IMG/VR virus record: IMGVR_UViG_3300019124_000008 | Location: 1-61,136 of that record | Strand: one strand, 5' to 3' | Length of the DNA stretch: 61,136 bases | Source: a virus | Shown here: positions 46,968 to 56,154 of the stretch, piece by piece | How the letters are laid out: each line of letters starts with the position of its first letter | Numbering within the stretch: position 1 is the first letter of the stretch | The notes under the pieces: generated by a model | What the model was told of the DNA's origin: nothing | Seen by the model: only the letters and a program-made list of their open reading frames with translations | Databases searched by the model: none | Position numbers and translations under genes: made by a program

Positions 46968-47336
46968 ATGGCAATGGATTTAAGTGCCGTGACGCAAGCC
47001 GAAATGCTGATCGAGCGGCTGACCCAACCGGATAACGTCTCAATCGACTTTATCCAGATCGACCCGGAGACCGGCAACCGGGTGACGCTTCTGTCTTTGA
47101 CGAAATCGAGCGGTCATCATTGGGATTTGACCGAGGTCAATAACATTTACGTCAACGTCGAATTTCTTCGCCTTCGGGTGAAGGATTTTGCCGGGTTCTC
47201 CGATACGCTCGCGGCGACCGAGTTTCTGCGCTATCAGGGATTCGACTACCGCATCCGGCGACAGACGCCGCCGTTTGGAACAGACCGGAACTGGCTTTTC
47301 CGGCTCGAACGGACTTCCGATTTCGAGCGCGATTAA
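46968..47336 (+). CDS. Head-tail connector (stopper-like) protein
   Basis: 122 residues, beta-rich (VSIDFIQIDPETGNRVTLLSL, FRLERTSDFERD). Position second after the capsid fits the stopper. Sequence alone does not prove it. Confidence 0.5.
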   Translation: MAMDLSAVTQAEMLIERLTQPDNVSIDFIQIDPETGNRVTLLSLTKSSGHHWDLTEVNNIYVNVEFLRLRVKDFAGFSDTLAATEFLRYQGFDYRIRRQTPPFGTDRNWLFRLERTSDFERD

Positions 47337-47349
47337 CGATTAACGAGCA

Positions 47350-47898
47350 ATGAAAATCACCTTAAACGCAGTCATCCCGAAGAACTTCGAGTGGATTGCT
47401 CGCATTGCGCGAGACGAGTACTCGAAGACGCTCGCTTCGGCGGCAGAAGGTCAGTACCGGGAAATCGGTCGGCAGTTCGCCGTCGAGGATGCACTCGCTT
47501 CCGGCGAGACTTGGAAATCGTTTCAAACCTCGCCGATTGAAGTGCGCGGCGACCGGATGCAGGTTTCGCTATATCCGACCGGCGACCGAGCCAAGGTGAT
47601 GGCGTTCATCGAGTTCGGTCGGCGACCCGGAAAGATGCCGCCGCCAGCGGCAATCCGCGAATGGCTCGAAGCGAAAGGCTGGATTGGCAAAGGCGAGGAA
47701 GGCACACACGTTGACGCGATCATTTGGTCGGTCGCCAGAGGCATCGGCGAGTACGGCATCGAACCGAAACATCTGCTTGAAAAGGCAGAGAACCGCTACA
47801 AGCCGAACATCGTCCGAATGTTTGAAGCGGCAACTCGCCGCATCGCTCGGCGCGTCAACAGCCGACTCAAAACAAAGTCAACGATCAGGAAGGGTTAA
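47350..47898 (+). CDS. HK97 gp10-like tail completion protein
   Basis: 182 residues. FIEFGRRPGKMPPPAAIREWLEAKGW is the hallmark of the HK97-gp10 family; a helical basic C-terminus follows (RMFEAATRRIARRVNSRLKTKSTIRKG). Bridges connector and tail. Confidence 0.8.
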   Translation: MKITLNAVIPKNFEWIARIARDEYSKTLASAAEGQYREIGRQFAVEDALASGETWKSFQTSPIEVRGDRMQVSLYPTGDRAKVMAFIEFGRRPGKMPPPAAIREWLEAKGWIGKGEEGTHVDAIIWSVARGIGEYGIEPKHLLEKAENRYKPNIVRMFEAATRRIARRVNSRLKTKSTIRKG

Positions 47899-47907
47899 AA
47901 GACATTT

Positions 47908-48387
47908 ATGGCAATTCGAGACAAAGACGTTAAAGACGCCATCGGCGCGATTCTGCAAGCGGGTTCCGGCGCATCGACCCGCATCGTCAAGCGTTGGAAG
48001 CTCGCGCTTTCGGCGCGTGACTGGATGGCGGTGCTTCGTTCGGTGCAGAACGACAAAACGGTTGACGGCTGGTACGTCACCCGCGTCAAGCGGCGGTCGA
48101 AGAAAAAGGGAGCAAATCATTTTGAGTATAATTGGACGTATGCCTTGTGGTACTTCCGCTCTTACTCGGAAGGCAACGCCGCGACCAACTCGGAAGACGA
48201 ACTGAACGAGCTTCTGGAGCGGGTCGCCGAGGAACTCGAAAACGCTCCGAAGCTGAACATCGACGGCAGCGCGGAAATGCAAATTGACGACCACAGCGAG
48301 CTTCAGGTCGAGAACATCGACTTGATCGACAGCAAGGTTCACGTTGCTCAATGCTTCCTGACGGTCAACCTGACCAAGCAGGGGTGA
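47908..48387 (+). CDS. Tail terminator-like protein
   Basis: 159 residues directly before the tail tube gene, the standard place of the tail terminator. Mixed fold with KHW-type basic patch (RRSKKKGANHFEYNWTYALWYFRSY) and a beta-rich end. Assignment from order. Confidence 0.55.
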   Translation: MAIRDKDVKDAIGAILQAGSGASTRIVKRWKLALSARDWMAVLRSVQNDKTVDGWYVTRVKRRSKKKGANHFEYNWTYALWYFRSYSEGNAATNSEDELNELLERVAEELENAPKLNIDGSAEMQIDDHSELQVENIDLIDSKVHVAQCFLTVNLTKQG

Positions 48388-48417
48388 CCGATCACGCAAA
48401 AAATTTTTACCTACCTC

Positions 48418-48433
48418 TTACGTTATAACGTAA
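48418..48433 (+). promoter_or_regulatory. Class A palindrome before the tail-tube gene
   Basis: TTACGTTATAACGTAA, a perfect 16-bp inverted repeat 40 bases before the tail-tube ATG. Confidence 0.65.
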
Positions 48434-48473
48434 TACTCACAACCATTCACACAGACGACTCCAAGGAGAAAAT

Positions 48474-49535
48474 ATGGCAGACAAACTCATTCTGAACAGC
48501 GTCATCGGGGTATCCGCTGAACCCGAAACTACGCTCAACGACATCAAGACAGCGGCGGCTGAGTTTATCGGCGCGAAGACTTCGGCTCTCGACATTCAAA
48601 TTCCGAACATCTCGCAGATTCTCGACGCCGGTTTGATCGGCTCCGGCGACGAGTTCGCGCAGAGCTTCACGCCGGATTACATCGAGCATACGGGAATCAC
48701 CTTCAGCGACCGCCTGAATACGTCGCTGTTCGCCATGCTCATCAAACGCCTGATGAGCGGCATGGTCACGACGACCGAAGTCGATACGGGAGTTTACGAC
48801 CACGTTATCGAAATGAAGGCGTCGAACCTCGACCCGCAGCTTGAAAGCTCTTCCATCGCGTTCGAGCTTGGCGGCTTGGATTTGATCTTAGGCGGAATGG
48901 TCGGCGACAACTGGACGATTCAGGCGTCTTCGGGTTCGGCTCCGACATTCTCGGTTCGCAAGACCGGAACCGGCTATTTCGAGTATATGTCGGCGCAGAC
49001 CCCGGCTTTGGTCGTACCGGCGGCGACCGCTCAGAACTATGTCGGTCAGGCGGCTCAGACGTTCGTACAGTTTAACGACGGAACCGTCTTCGATCTGACC
49101 TCGCTCGGTCGTGTCGAATCGGTCAATCTGCAAGGCTCGAACAATCTTCAGACGAACGACCGGCGTCTCGGCGACAGCCTGAGAGCTTCCGGCGACAACA
49201 AATCCGGCGCGTATGTCCGGCGTCTGGAACGCGGAGAAAGAACGATGAGCGCGTCGCTCGGCGTGTATGTTTCGACCGACCGCAGAGGCTACGCCGCGCA
49301 TTTAGCCGGAACCGAGATCACCAACTTCTCATACAAATCGGTCGGCAACAAGATCGGCGCGACTGCTTACTTCCACGAAGTCGAGTTCACGATGCCGCGC
49401 TCGGTCATCACGACCCCGGCTCTCGGCGGCGACCGCAAAGGCATCCTGACCTTGAACTTCGAGCCGATGATCGCTCCCGGCGAAGACGGAGTTTACAAAT
49501 TCCGCATTCGCAACACTTCGGCGACGCTCGAATAA
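48474..49535 (+). CDS. Major tail (tube) protein
   Basis: 353 residues, beta-rich (TPDYIEHTGITFSDRLNTSLFAMLIKRLMSG, DHVIEMKASNLDPQLESSSIAFELGGLD, FHEVEFTMPRSV). Long for a tube protein, with a probable extra outer domain in the middle (about 140-250). Placed before the tail chaperones and tape measure. Confidence 0.8.
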   Translation: MADKLILNSVIGVSAEPETTLNDIKTAAAEFIGAKTSALDIQIPNISQILDAGLIGSGDEFAQSFTPDYIEHTGITFSDRLNTSLFAMLIKRLMSGMVTTTEVDTGVYDHVIEMKASNLDPQLESSSIAFELGGLDLILGGMVGDNWTIQASSGSAPTFSVRKTGTGYFEYMSAQTPALVVPAATAQNYVGQAAQTFVQFNDGTVFDLTSLGRVESVNLQGSNNLQTNDRRLGDSLRASGDNKSGAYVRRLERGERTMSASLGVYVSTDRRGYAAHLAGTEITNFSYKSVGNKIGATAYFHEVEFTMPRSVITTPALGGDRKGILTLNFEPMIAPGEDGVYKFRIRNTSATLE

Positions 49536-49556
49536 ACCAACCAACATTCAATTCGA

Positions 49557-49609
49557 TTTTGGGTCATTTGGTTCACCGCTATATGCGATGACCCAGATGA
49601 CCCAAATTT
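49557..49609. repeat. Intergenic covarying hairpin, copy 12
   Basis: GGGTCATTTGGTTCACCGC with GCGATGACCCAGATGACCC. The inner GGTTCA faces TGACCC (one T-C mismatch); the outer arm pairs fully. Confidence 0.8.
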
Positions 49610-49654
49610 CAAACGACTTTCAAAAAGGGGAAAACCAAATAGGACTCAAACTTT

Positions 49655-50509
49655 ATGGAACACATTCAAAACGACCAAACGACCAACAACACGGAATTTA
49701 ACACGACATCCGCAGAAAACCCGAAGTTCAAATTCGACTTCGCCAACTTCGAGTCGAGCATCAACGTCTCGACCGACCCGACCAAGCCGAAGATCGGTTC
49801 CGCGAGAATGCGTAAGCCTTCGCTCGCCGAACTGATTACCCGCGAGGAAAAATCCACGACCGAGATCGTTGAGGTCAACAACACCGAAGACAAGATCAAC
49901 GTCGAGGAAGATCGCGGCAACGCTTGGCTCTTCCGGCAGATCGCCACGCACCTGAAAGGCTTTCGCTTGAAAGGCGAGCCGAAGGAAGCGGCGAACGAAT
50001 GGCGCGAAGTGAGCGAGGAATTGCTGGCTCAGATTCCCGCACCCTACGCTTCGGCTTTCATTCGCGGCATTTACCGGGTGACCGCCAAATTCGTTGAAGA
50101 CGAAGACGAAGGCATCGTGCTTGGCGGCACGGAAACGCTGCCGGTCGATCTGATTGTCGGCAGCGAGGAAGACCCGATGTTCGTCATCCGGTTCGACATT
50201 CCGGCTCCCTCGGAATCGGAACTGGCTGAATATGCGGCATTGACCGAGCTTCGCCAGCCGAAGACCGGCTCGAAGAACAAATCGCGCATCGTCGTTGATC
50301 TTAAGCAAGCGGCTCGCTTCTTTGATCGGATGATGGAAAAGGCAGACGCGATGATCTCCGACAACGCGACCGTGCAGGGTAAGACGTTCGCGGAAGTCAA
50401 GGCGAACCCGCTGTCACGCGCCACGTTCCTCGAAGCCGTTGACGCGAACTACAAGCGCAAGGTTCTCGCGGCGGCGATGAGCAAATACTCGGCGAAAGTA
50501 CAGGACTGA
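49655..50509 (+). CDS. Tail assembly chaperone, first frame (G-like)
   Basis: 284 residues between tail tube and tape measure. Acidic with a helical C-terminus (NPLSRATFLEAVDANYKRKVLAAAMSKYSAKVQD). In long-tailed phages this gene is extended by a -1 frameshift into a second frame. The following frame is open from 50443, overlapping the last 66 bases here, exactly as expected. Confidence 0.75.
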   Translation: MEHIQNDQTTNNTEFNTTSAENPKFKFDFANFESSINVSTDPTKPKIGSARMRKPSLAELITREEKSTTEIVEVNNTEDKINVEEDRGNAWLFRQIATHLKGFRLKGEPKEAANEWREVSEELLAQIPAPYASAFIRGIYRVTAKFVEDEDEGIVLGGTETLPVDLIVGSEEDPMFVIRFDIPAPSESELAEYAALTELRQPKTGSKNKSRIVVDLKQAARFFDRMMEKADAMISDNATVQGKTFAEVKANPLSRATFLEAVDANYKRKVLAAAMSKYSAKVQD

Positions 50510-50934
50510 GACAGGCGGTAAGTGACCACGTTTTCAACTATCTCGTCGCAGTTGAAGAAAGCGGCGGCTTCCGCTGTCCGGGTGAGATCGCGTGTCGCAA
50601 GGGAGAGGGTCGCTACCCGCTTCTTTCCCGCGAATCAGACGGTGAGGTAGATGAGAGGACAGGCGAGGCAGACGCATCAATGGTCTGTCCTCAATGTCCT
50701 CTTTTTCGTACCAAGCCGGGAACCGAGCCGCCACACATTACCGCTTCTGTTGCCTACGCGATGAACCACGAAGCCAAGGTGCAGATGGGTTATCGCTTGA
50801 GCGACGAAGATCGGCTGACGCCGATTCAATGGAGTGCCTGTCACGGTTTGATCGCCGGTCGCGCTCGGTTCGATGAGTGGCGCGATGCGGAGAACCGTGA
50901 GGAAATCCAGAAGAACCAAGGCAACAGGCAATAA
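50506..50934 (+). CDS. Tail assembly chaperone, second frame (T-like), likely made by -1 frameshift
   Basis: The frame is open from 50443 to 50934 and has no ATG, GTG or TTG until 50680, yet the sequence before that reads as protein (HVFNYLVAVEESGGFRCPGEIACRKGEG). Two Cys pairs (CPGEIAC and CPQC) span the late ATG, so the whole stretch is one domain. It is -1 relative to the gene before. No canonical X-XXY-YYZ slip site was found in the overlap. Coordinates mark the part beyond the upstream stop. Confidence 0.65.
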   Translation: MRQAVSDHVFNYLVAVEESGGFRCPGEIACRKGEGRYPLLSRESDGEVDERTGEADASMVCPQCPLFRTKPGTEPPHITASVAYAMNHEAKVQMGYRLSDEDRLTPIQWSACHGLIAGRARFDEWRDAENREEIQKNQGNRQ

Positions 50935-51006
50935 TTTCCTCACCCCAAGGAATCTCCCCTCACTCTCCCACATCACTCACCGACAAGGAACTCACCAACA
51001 GCAACT

Positions 51007-54000
51007 ATGGAAGAAAACACCCTACAATTTACGATTGCGATTGAAGGCACGGAAAAGGTTCAGTCCGACCTCAAGACCGCTTTTGGCGGGATTGACAAAG
51101 CGGTCAAAGACCTTTCCCGTAAATCGGTCGGCGACCTTCAGACCATCGGCATCGAGTTGATGGAAGTCGTTGACAAATTCAACCAGCTTTCAAAGGCGGT
51201 CGGCGTTGACCCGAAGTTTCTTCGTCAGATGATTTCCTATATGCGCGAGCTTGAGCGCGAGGAAAACCGCATTCAGGATGCGAGAGCGAAAGCCGCTTCT
51301 CGGTCGAATCAGGCGGAACTGGCGAGAATCAGGGAACGCAAAGCGAATCTCGAAGCGGAGCGAAGAGCCAAGGAAAAGCTGACGCAAGAAGAGATTGCGA
51401 CCGAACGGAAACTGGCGCAGATCAAGATTCAGTCGATGAATCGGTTGAGCCGCATCCGGCAACAGGCTCATACGGAATTTATCAATCAAATCAACCAGCA
51501 GAACAGAAAGATCAAGGAACAGGCAGACAAGCAGATCAAGGAACTCGAACGGATTCTCAACGTCAAGAGCGGCGGCTTCGGCAGCGGCTTTTCGCAAGGC
51601 GCGGCGAACGTCTTCACCGGGAAGAATCACGGACACTTCTCGAACATTTTAGGCGGCTTCGGCGGCGGCGGTCGCATCGGCGGCACACTCGCGGCGGCAA
51701 TGGACGGAGCTTTCTCCGGGTCAGGCGGCGGGATGGCTGGAATGGCTGGCGGTTTAGCAGCCGGAGCCGGTGTCGGCGCGATGATTGCTCTTCTGACTGC
51801 ATACGTTGCGGCAGTCAAAGCGGCTGTCTCGGCGACTTGGGAATTTTCCAAGGCGGCGGTGCAGATGGCGGCTGATTTCGAGCAGACGCTCAACTCGGTC
51901 GCGGTATTTGCTGGCGGCGTCAACGCGGCGAGCGTCGAGCTTGAAAAACTTCACGAAACCGTCTCGAACTCTCCGGGTCTTTCGATTGAAGGCGCGGAAG
52001 AAGGCTACCGGCAGCTTCGCGCTCTCGGATTCGAGGCTGACAACGCTCGGAAATTGATCGAGGGTCTCGGCAACATTCGCATCACTTCCGGCGCGAGCGA
52101 GCAGTCAATCGAGCGCGTGATCGTCAACCTGACGCAGTTACAGGCTTCGACCGCGAGAGCCGGTCAGGATATTAAGGAAATCATTCACGCTTTACCGGCA
52201 ATGCGCGGCATCTTCCGCGAGGCGTTCGGTTCGGCTGACGCCGGTACAATCAAGGCGGCAATCGAGCGCGACGGCGAAGCGGCGTTCAAGAAACTCGCCG
52301 ACGCGATGGCGAATGCCGAAAAAGCGGCTCCCGGCTTGAATACGGCGTTCACCGCGCTTCGCAACGAGTGGATTTTAGCCTCGCGTGAGTTCGGCAAACC
52401 GATCTTGCCGGTCTTGACTCAGGCGGTCATGGATTTGACCGGATGGCTCAAGTCGAACAAGAGCGAGTTCCGCGAATGGGGAATGGTCGCCGCCGAAGTT
52501 CTCCGCGATACGGTCGATCTCGGCAAATGGGTCGTGGAGAACATCGACTACTTTACGCCGGTCTTCCAGATGGCGAAGTCCGTCAAGGGATGGTTCGGCG
52601 TCAAGGATAATTCCGAAGAGGAAAAGCGGATTCGCAATCTGAAGGCGGCTGAAGAAGAACGGCTTCAGGCAATTGAAGACGCGAAAACGAGAGCGACCAT
52701 CGAAGAGGAAAAGCGTCGGCAGAAGGAAATCAAGTCAATCGAGCAGTACTCGAAGCTGCGTCAGCAGACGCTTGAAAACGCCTTCAAGCTCGAAGAAGCT
52801 CGCGTTTCCGGTCTGTCGGCTTATACGGTCGAACAGGAAATCGAGAAGACCCGCTTGCTGTCGGACGTTCGCGCTCGGCGCATCAAGGCGCAGATGGCGT
52901 CGGAGACCGACACCTTCAACAAGCTGATCGCCTTGAACAAAGGCAACAACGAAAAGATTCTCGAACTTGAGATCGAAAAGTCCGAGACGCTCAACAACCT
53001 CAGAACCGAATTGCAGTTGAATGAAATCAACACGATGCAAGCGATTCGTGAGGGAGAGCGTCGAATCCGCGAACAGCGGCGGCAAGACGAAATCGAGTTC
53101 AAGAACTTCCAGTTGAGCGCAGCCAAGTTCAATTACGAACGGGTGGTTGCGGAAGTCGAGCGCGGGTTGAGCAAGCAGGTCATCAGCACGACCTCTGCTT
53201 ATGCGACCTTGCGCGATGTGACCGAGCGTTACTACGACGACGCGATTCGCATTCATCGGGAACAGATGATGCTTCAGCTTGAAGATTTGTCGCTGACCGA
53301 GGCGCAGCGGCGAAACATTCTGGAGCGCGGGTTCCTCGAAGAGCGGCAGTTAGCCGAGCAGAAGAAGAACGCGCTGCTGAAGATTCAGGACGACCAACTG
53401 GCGGCTGAAGAGCAACGGCGCGAGCGCAGTCTCCAGCGGCTCAAGGCGTACTACCAATCGCTCGGCGAAATGGCGAGTGCGGCGGCTGGATTCTTCAACC
53501 CCGAAGGATTCAGTTCGCGGCGGCTCGGAGATTTCCGAGATCAGATTCTCGGCAACGCTCTTCGGCGCGAATCGAACCGTCTGACCGACAATTACGTTTC
53601 GGCTGAAAATGCGTTTCAGACGATGGACAGAGCCTTCTACGGCACGGAACTCGGCGAGCAGCAGCAGAAGGCGTTGGACAAGGCGAAGGAAGCCTCAAAG
53701 CAAGCCTACGCCGAGATGAGCCGCGTCAACCAGCAGCTTGTCGAACTGGAGCGCAACCTGTCACCGGCTTACTCGGAAATGGATAAGCTCGGCGAATCGG
53801 TCAGCAAGGCGGCTGGCAACTTCAAGGCGTTCGATGAAATCCTCAAAGTTTCCATTCGGGAACGTCACCGGCTCGAAACCGAGTCGATGACCAAGGAAAT
53901 CGAGAACATCGAGAAGCGGCTCGCACAGGCTCGGCGCGATTATCAGGAACGGCTCAAGGAAAGAAATGCCGATATGGGTCGCAGCATCGAATCGGTCAAG

Positions 54001-56034
54001 AAAGACTTCGGCTTGACGGAAGACTCGGAGATGGTGAAAACCTACCGCAGCCTTATCAAGCTCAACGAAGACTTTCTCTCGATGTCGAACGCGCCGGACT
54101 TCATCCCGCCGACAGATCGAGCCATTGAACTGAACGGCGAGCTTGAGCAGATGAGGATGAACCTCTTCAACCTCGGACTCAAGCAGCGAGCCGAAGAAGC
54201 CGACGCCTACGCCAACTCGCTTGACGGATTGGCAGAGCGGCTTCAGATGCTCCAAAGCGGCGATGCCGGTGCGGTCAACTCGGTTCTCAATGCGGTCGGG
54301 AAAGACATTCTGCGCGAGCGGATTGCTCTTCTCGAAGAAAACATCGAGCTTGAAGCGCGGATTGCGACGGTCGGCGACGACTCGGCAACCCGCTACCGCA
54401 ATGCGTGGCTTCGTGCGATCTACGACGTTAAATCGGCTTCCGAGCAAGCGCGTGAATCGCAAATCCGCTCGCAGGTCGAGATTGCCGATCAAACGGTCTT
54501 CAACGCCGACCGAGCAAGAGCCGGAATCATGGAAGCGATGGCTGGAGCCAAAGGCTACACCGAAATCTTCCAAGACGCCTTCCTCTCGGTCAACGACGCG
54601 ATTGCCGATGGACTTTCCGCGTTGACCGGCAAGGCGACCGAAGGCTTGGGTGCGTTCGGTCGGGTGCTGTCGGACATTGCGAGCCAGCTTCTTCGGATGA
54701 TTACCAATCGCCTGATGATGCGGGTTCTCGATATGATGCTTCCCCCGACAGCGGGTGTCGCCGGAGCCGGTTCAGGCGGCTTCAAGATCGGAAATATCTT
54801 CCGGGGTATTTTCGGCGGCGGCTCACCGCTCGGCATCAATCTCGGCGGCGGTGCTTCTTCGGGTACTTCAGGCGGCGGTGGTGCGTCGGCTCTCGCGCAA
54901 GCGGCGGCTGGCTGGATTACCGGCGGCTTTAACCCGAACGCCTCGCTCGCCTCGGCGGGAACGGCTGGAGTCGGCAGCGCGTTTGGGTCAATCTCGTCGC
55001 TCGGTAAAAGCGATCTGCTCAGTACAATCGCCGGTCTCAACAGCCGGACTCCCGATTCCGTTCAGGCTCCCGGCGGCGACATCATGCGAACCGCCTTCGG
55101 TCGCAACGGCGCGTTGCTCGGCTCGTCAGGCGGTTGGGGTAATCTGCTCAAATCGTTCGGCGCGATGGCTCCGATGCTCGGTCTTTCGCTCGGCGCGGGT
55201 ATTGGCGGCACATCGGTCGGGGGTCAAATCCTCGGCGGCATCGGCGGTCTTGCCGGTGGTCTCGCGCTCGGCATCGGAACCGGAGCCATCGGAACCGGCG
55301 GCGGCATGATCGGCGGTCTCGTCGGTGCGCTCGGCGGCACGATGGCGGCAACCGGAATCCTCGCGGCGGTCGCGGCTCCGCTGCTGATCGGCGGCTGGCT
55401 TCTGGGAAGAAACAAACGCCGTCGTCAGGAAGAGCAGATCAGAACCGCTCATATTCAGGACGCTCTGACGCAGCTTGAAGACATTCTCAAGCGTGTCCGT
55501 CGTCACGATATGAACGGCGATGAAGCGGTCTCGGCGGCTGAACAGGTGCGCGAAACGTACCGCCAGAACGTCTCTCAACTGAAAGACAAAAAGACGCGCA
55601 ACATCGCTCTGAAAGAGATTAATGACCGCATTAATCCGAAGATCGAGCAAATTCGTGCGGCGGCTCGCGTTGCCGACGAAAATCGGAAGCGGTTTGACGA
55701 CCGCATCCCAGAGTTCGCCACAGGCGGCATCGTTCCCGGTCGTTTCGGTGAGCCTCGCTTAGTCCTAGCGCACGGTGGCGAAATCATTGCGAATCCCTCA
55801 CAGCAGACTCCGGCGTTTCTCCAAGCGGCGGCTGAAGCTGGCATCCCCGGCGTGAAGGGATTCGCGCAAAACGGCGGCGGCAGCAATGCTCCGCAGAGCA
55901 TCAACGTCGAGCTTGTAATCGGAACCGACGCGCAGAACCAACTGTTCGTCAACGGCGCGAAAAGCACCAAGGGTTACAACCTGACGATTGAGCAAACCAA
56001 GAAGGCACAGAAATTCCGAGATGTGACCTTCTAA
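51007..56034 (+). CDS. Tape measure protein
   Basis: 1675 residues, by far the longest gene. N-terminal coiled coil, then a tape-measure core (ADFEQTLNSVAVFAGGVNAASVELEKLHETVSNSPGLS, ALPAMRGIFREAFGSADAGTIKAAIERDGEAAFKKLADAM). Further long coiled coils and glycine-rich hydrophobic segments follow near the C-terminus (about 1400-1480) that can enter membranes. Using the usual 0.15 nm per residue, the tail would be near 250 nm. No peptidase or lysozyme domain was recognised. Confidence 0.92.
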   Translation: MEENTLQFTIAIEGTEKVQSDLKTAFGGIDKAVKDLSRKSVGDLQTIGIELMEVVDKFNQLSKAVGVDPKFLRQMISYMRELEREENRIQDARAKAASRSNQAELARIRERKANLEAERRAKEKLTQEEIATERKLAQIKIQSMNRLSRIRQQAHTEFINQINQQNRKIKEQADKQIKELERILNVKSGGFGSGFSQGAANVFTGKNHGHFSNILGGFGGGGRIGGTLAAAMDGAFSGSGGGMAGMAGGLAAGAGVGAMIALLTAYVAAVKAAVSATWEFSKAAVQMAADFEQTLNSVAVFAGGVNAASVELEKLHETVSNSPGLSIEGAEEGYRQLRALGFEADNARKLIEGLGNIRITSGASEQSIERVIVNLTQLQASTARAGQDIKEIIHALPAMRGIFREAFGSADAGTIKAAIERDGEAAFKKLADAMANAEKAAPGLNTAFTALRNEWILASREFGKPILPVLTQAVMDLTGWLKSNKSEFREWGMVAAEVLRDTVDLGKWVVENIDYFTPVFQMAKSVKGWFGVKDNSEEEKRIRNLKAAEEERLQAIEDAKTRATIEEEKRRQKEIKSIEQYSKLRQQTLENAFKLEEARVSGLSAYTVEQEIEKTRLLSDVRARRIKAQMASETDTFNKLIALNKGNNEKILELEIEKSETLNNLRTELQLNEINTMQAIREGERRIREQRRQDEIEFKNFQLSAAKFNYERVVAEVERGLSKQVISTTSAYATLRDVTERYYDDAIRIHREQMMLQLEDLSLTEAQRRNILERGFLEERQLAEQKKNALLKIQDDQLAAEEQRRERSLQRLKAYYQSLGEMASAAAGFFNPEGFSSRRLGDFRDQILGNALRRESNRLTDNYVSAENAFQTMDRAFYGTELGEQQQKALDKAKEASKQAYAEMSRVNQQLVELERNLSPAYSEMDKLGESVSKAAGNFKAFDEILKVSIRERHRLETESMTKEIENIEKRLAQARRDYQERLKERNADMGRSIESVKKDFGLTEDSEMVKTYRSLIKLNEDFLSMSNAPDFIPPTDRAIELNGELEQMRMNLFNLGLKQRAEEADAYANSLDGLAERLQMLQSGDAGAVNSVLNAVGKDILRERIALLEENIELEARIATVGDDSATRYRNAWLRAIYDVKSASEQARESQIRSQVEIADQTVFNADRARAGIMEAMAGAKGYTEIFQDAFLSVNDAIADGLSALTGKATEGLGAFGRVLSDIASQLLRMITNRLMMRVLDMMLPPTAGVAGAGSGGFKIGNIFRGIFGGGSPLGINLGGGASSGTSGGGGASALAQAAAGWITGGFNPNASLASAGTAGVGSAFGSISSLGKSDLLSTIAGLNSRTPDSVQAPGGDIMRTAFGRNGALLGSSGGWGNLLKSFGAMAPMLGLSLGAGIGGTSVGGQILGGIGGLAGGLALGIGTGAIGTGGGMIGGLVGALGGTMAATGILAAVAAPLLIGGWLLGRNKRRRQEEQIRTAHIQDALTQLEDILKRVRRHDMNGDEAVSAAEQVRETYRQNVSQLKDKKTRNIALKEINDRINPKIEQIRAAARVADENRKRFDDRIPEFATGGIVPGRFGEPRLVLAHGGEIIANPSQQTPAFLQAAAEAGIPGVKGFAQNGGGSNAPQSINVELVIGTDAQNQLFVNGAKSTKGYNLTIEQTKKAQKFRDVTF

Positions 56035-56042
56035 ACGCGAGA

Positions 56043-56108
56043 AAACGACGAATGGCTCACTTGGTTCATCACTATAACGGGTGAGCCAAATGAGCCATTC
56101 GTCGTTTG
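56043..56108. repeat. Intergenic covarying hairpin, copy 13 (long-stem variant)
   Basis: The outer arm is GGCTCA facing TGAGCC, a third pair type at the same place (C-G instead of G-C or T-A). Flanks AACGACGAAT and ATTCGTCGTT extend the stem well beyond other copies. Lies between the tape measure and the L-like gene. Confidence 0.85.
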
Positions 56109-56154
56109 ATACAATAAATATACTTACCGAAAACACCTACCTACCGGAGACATT

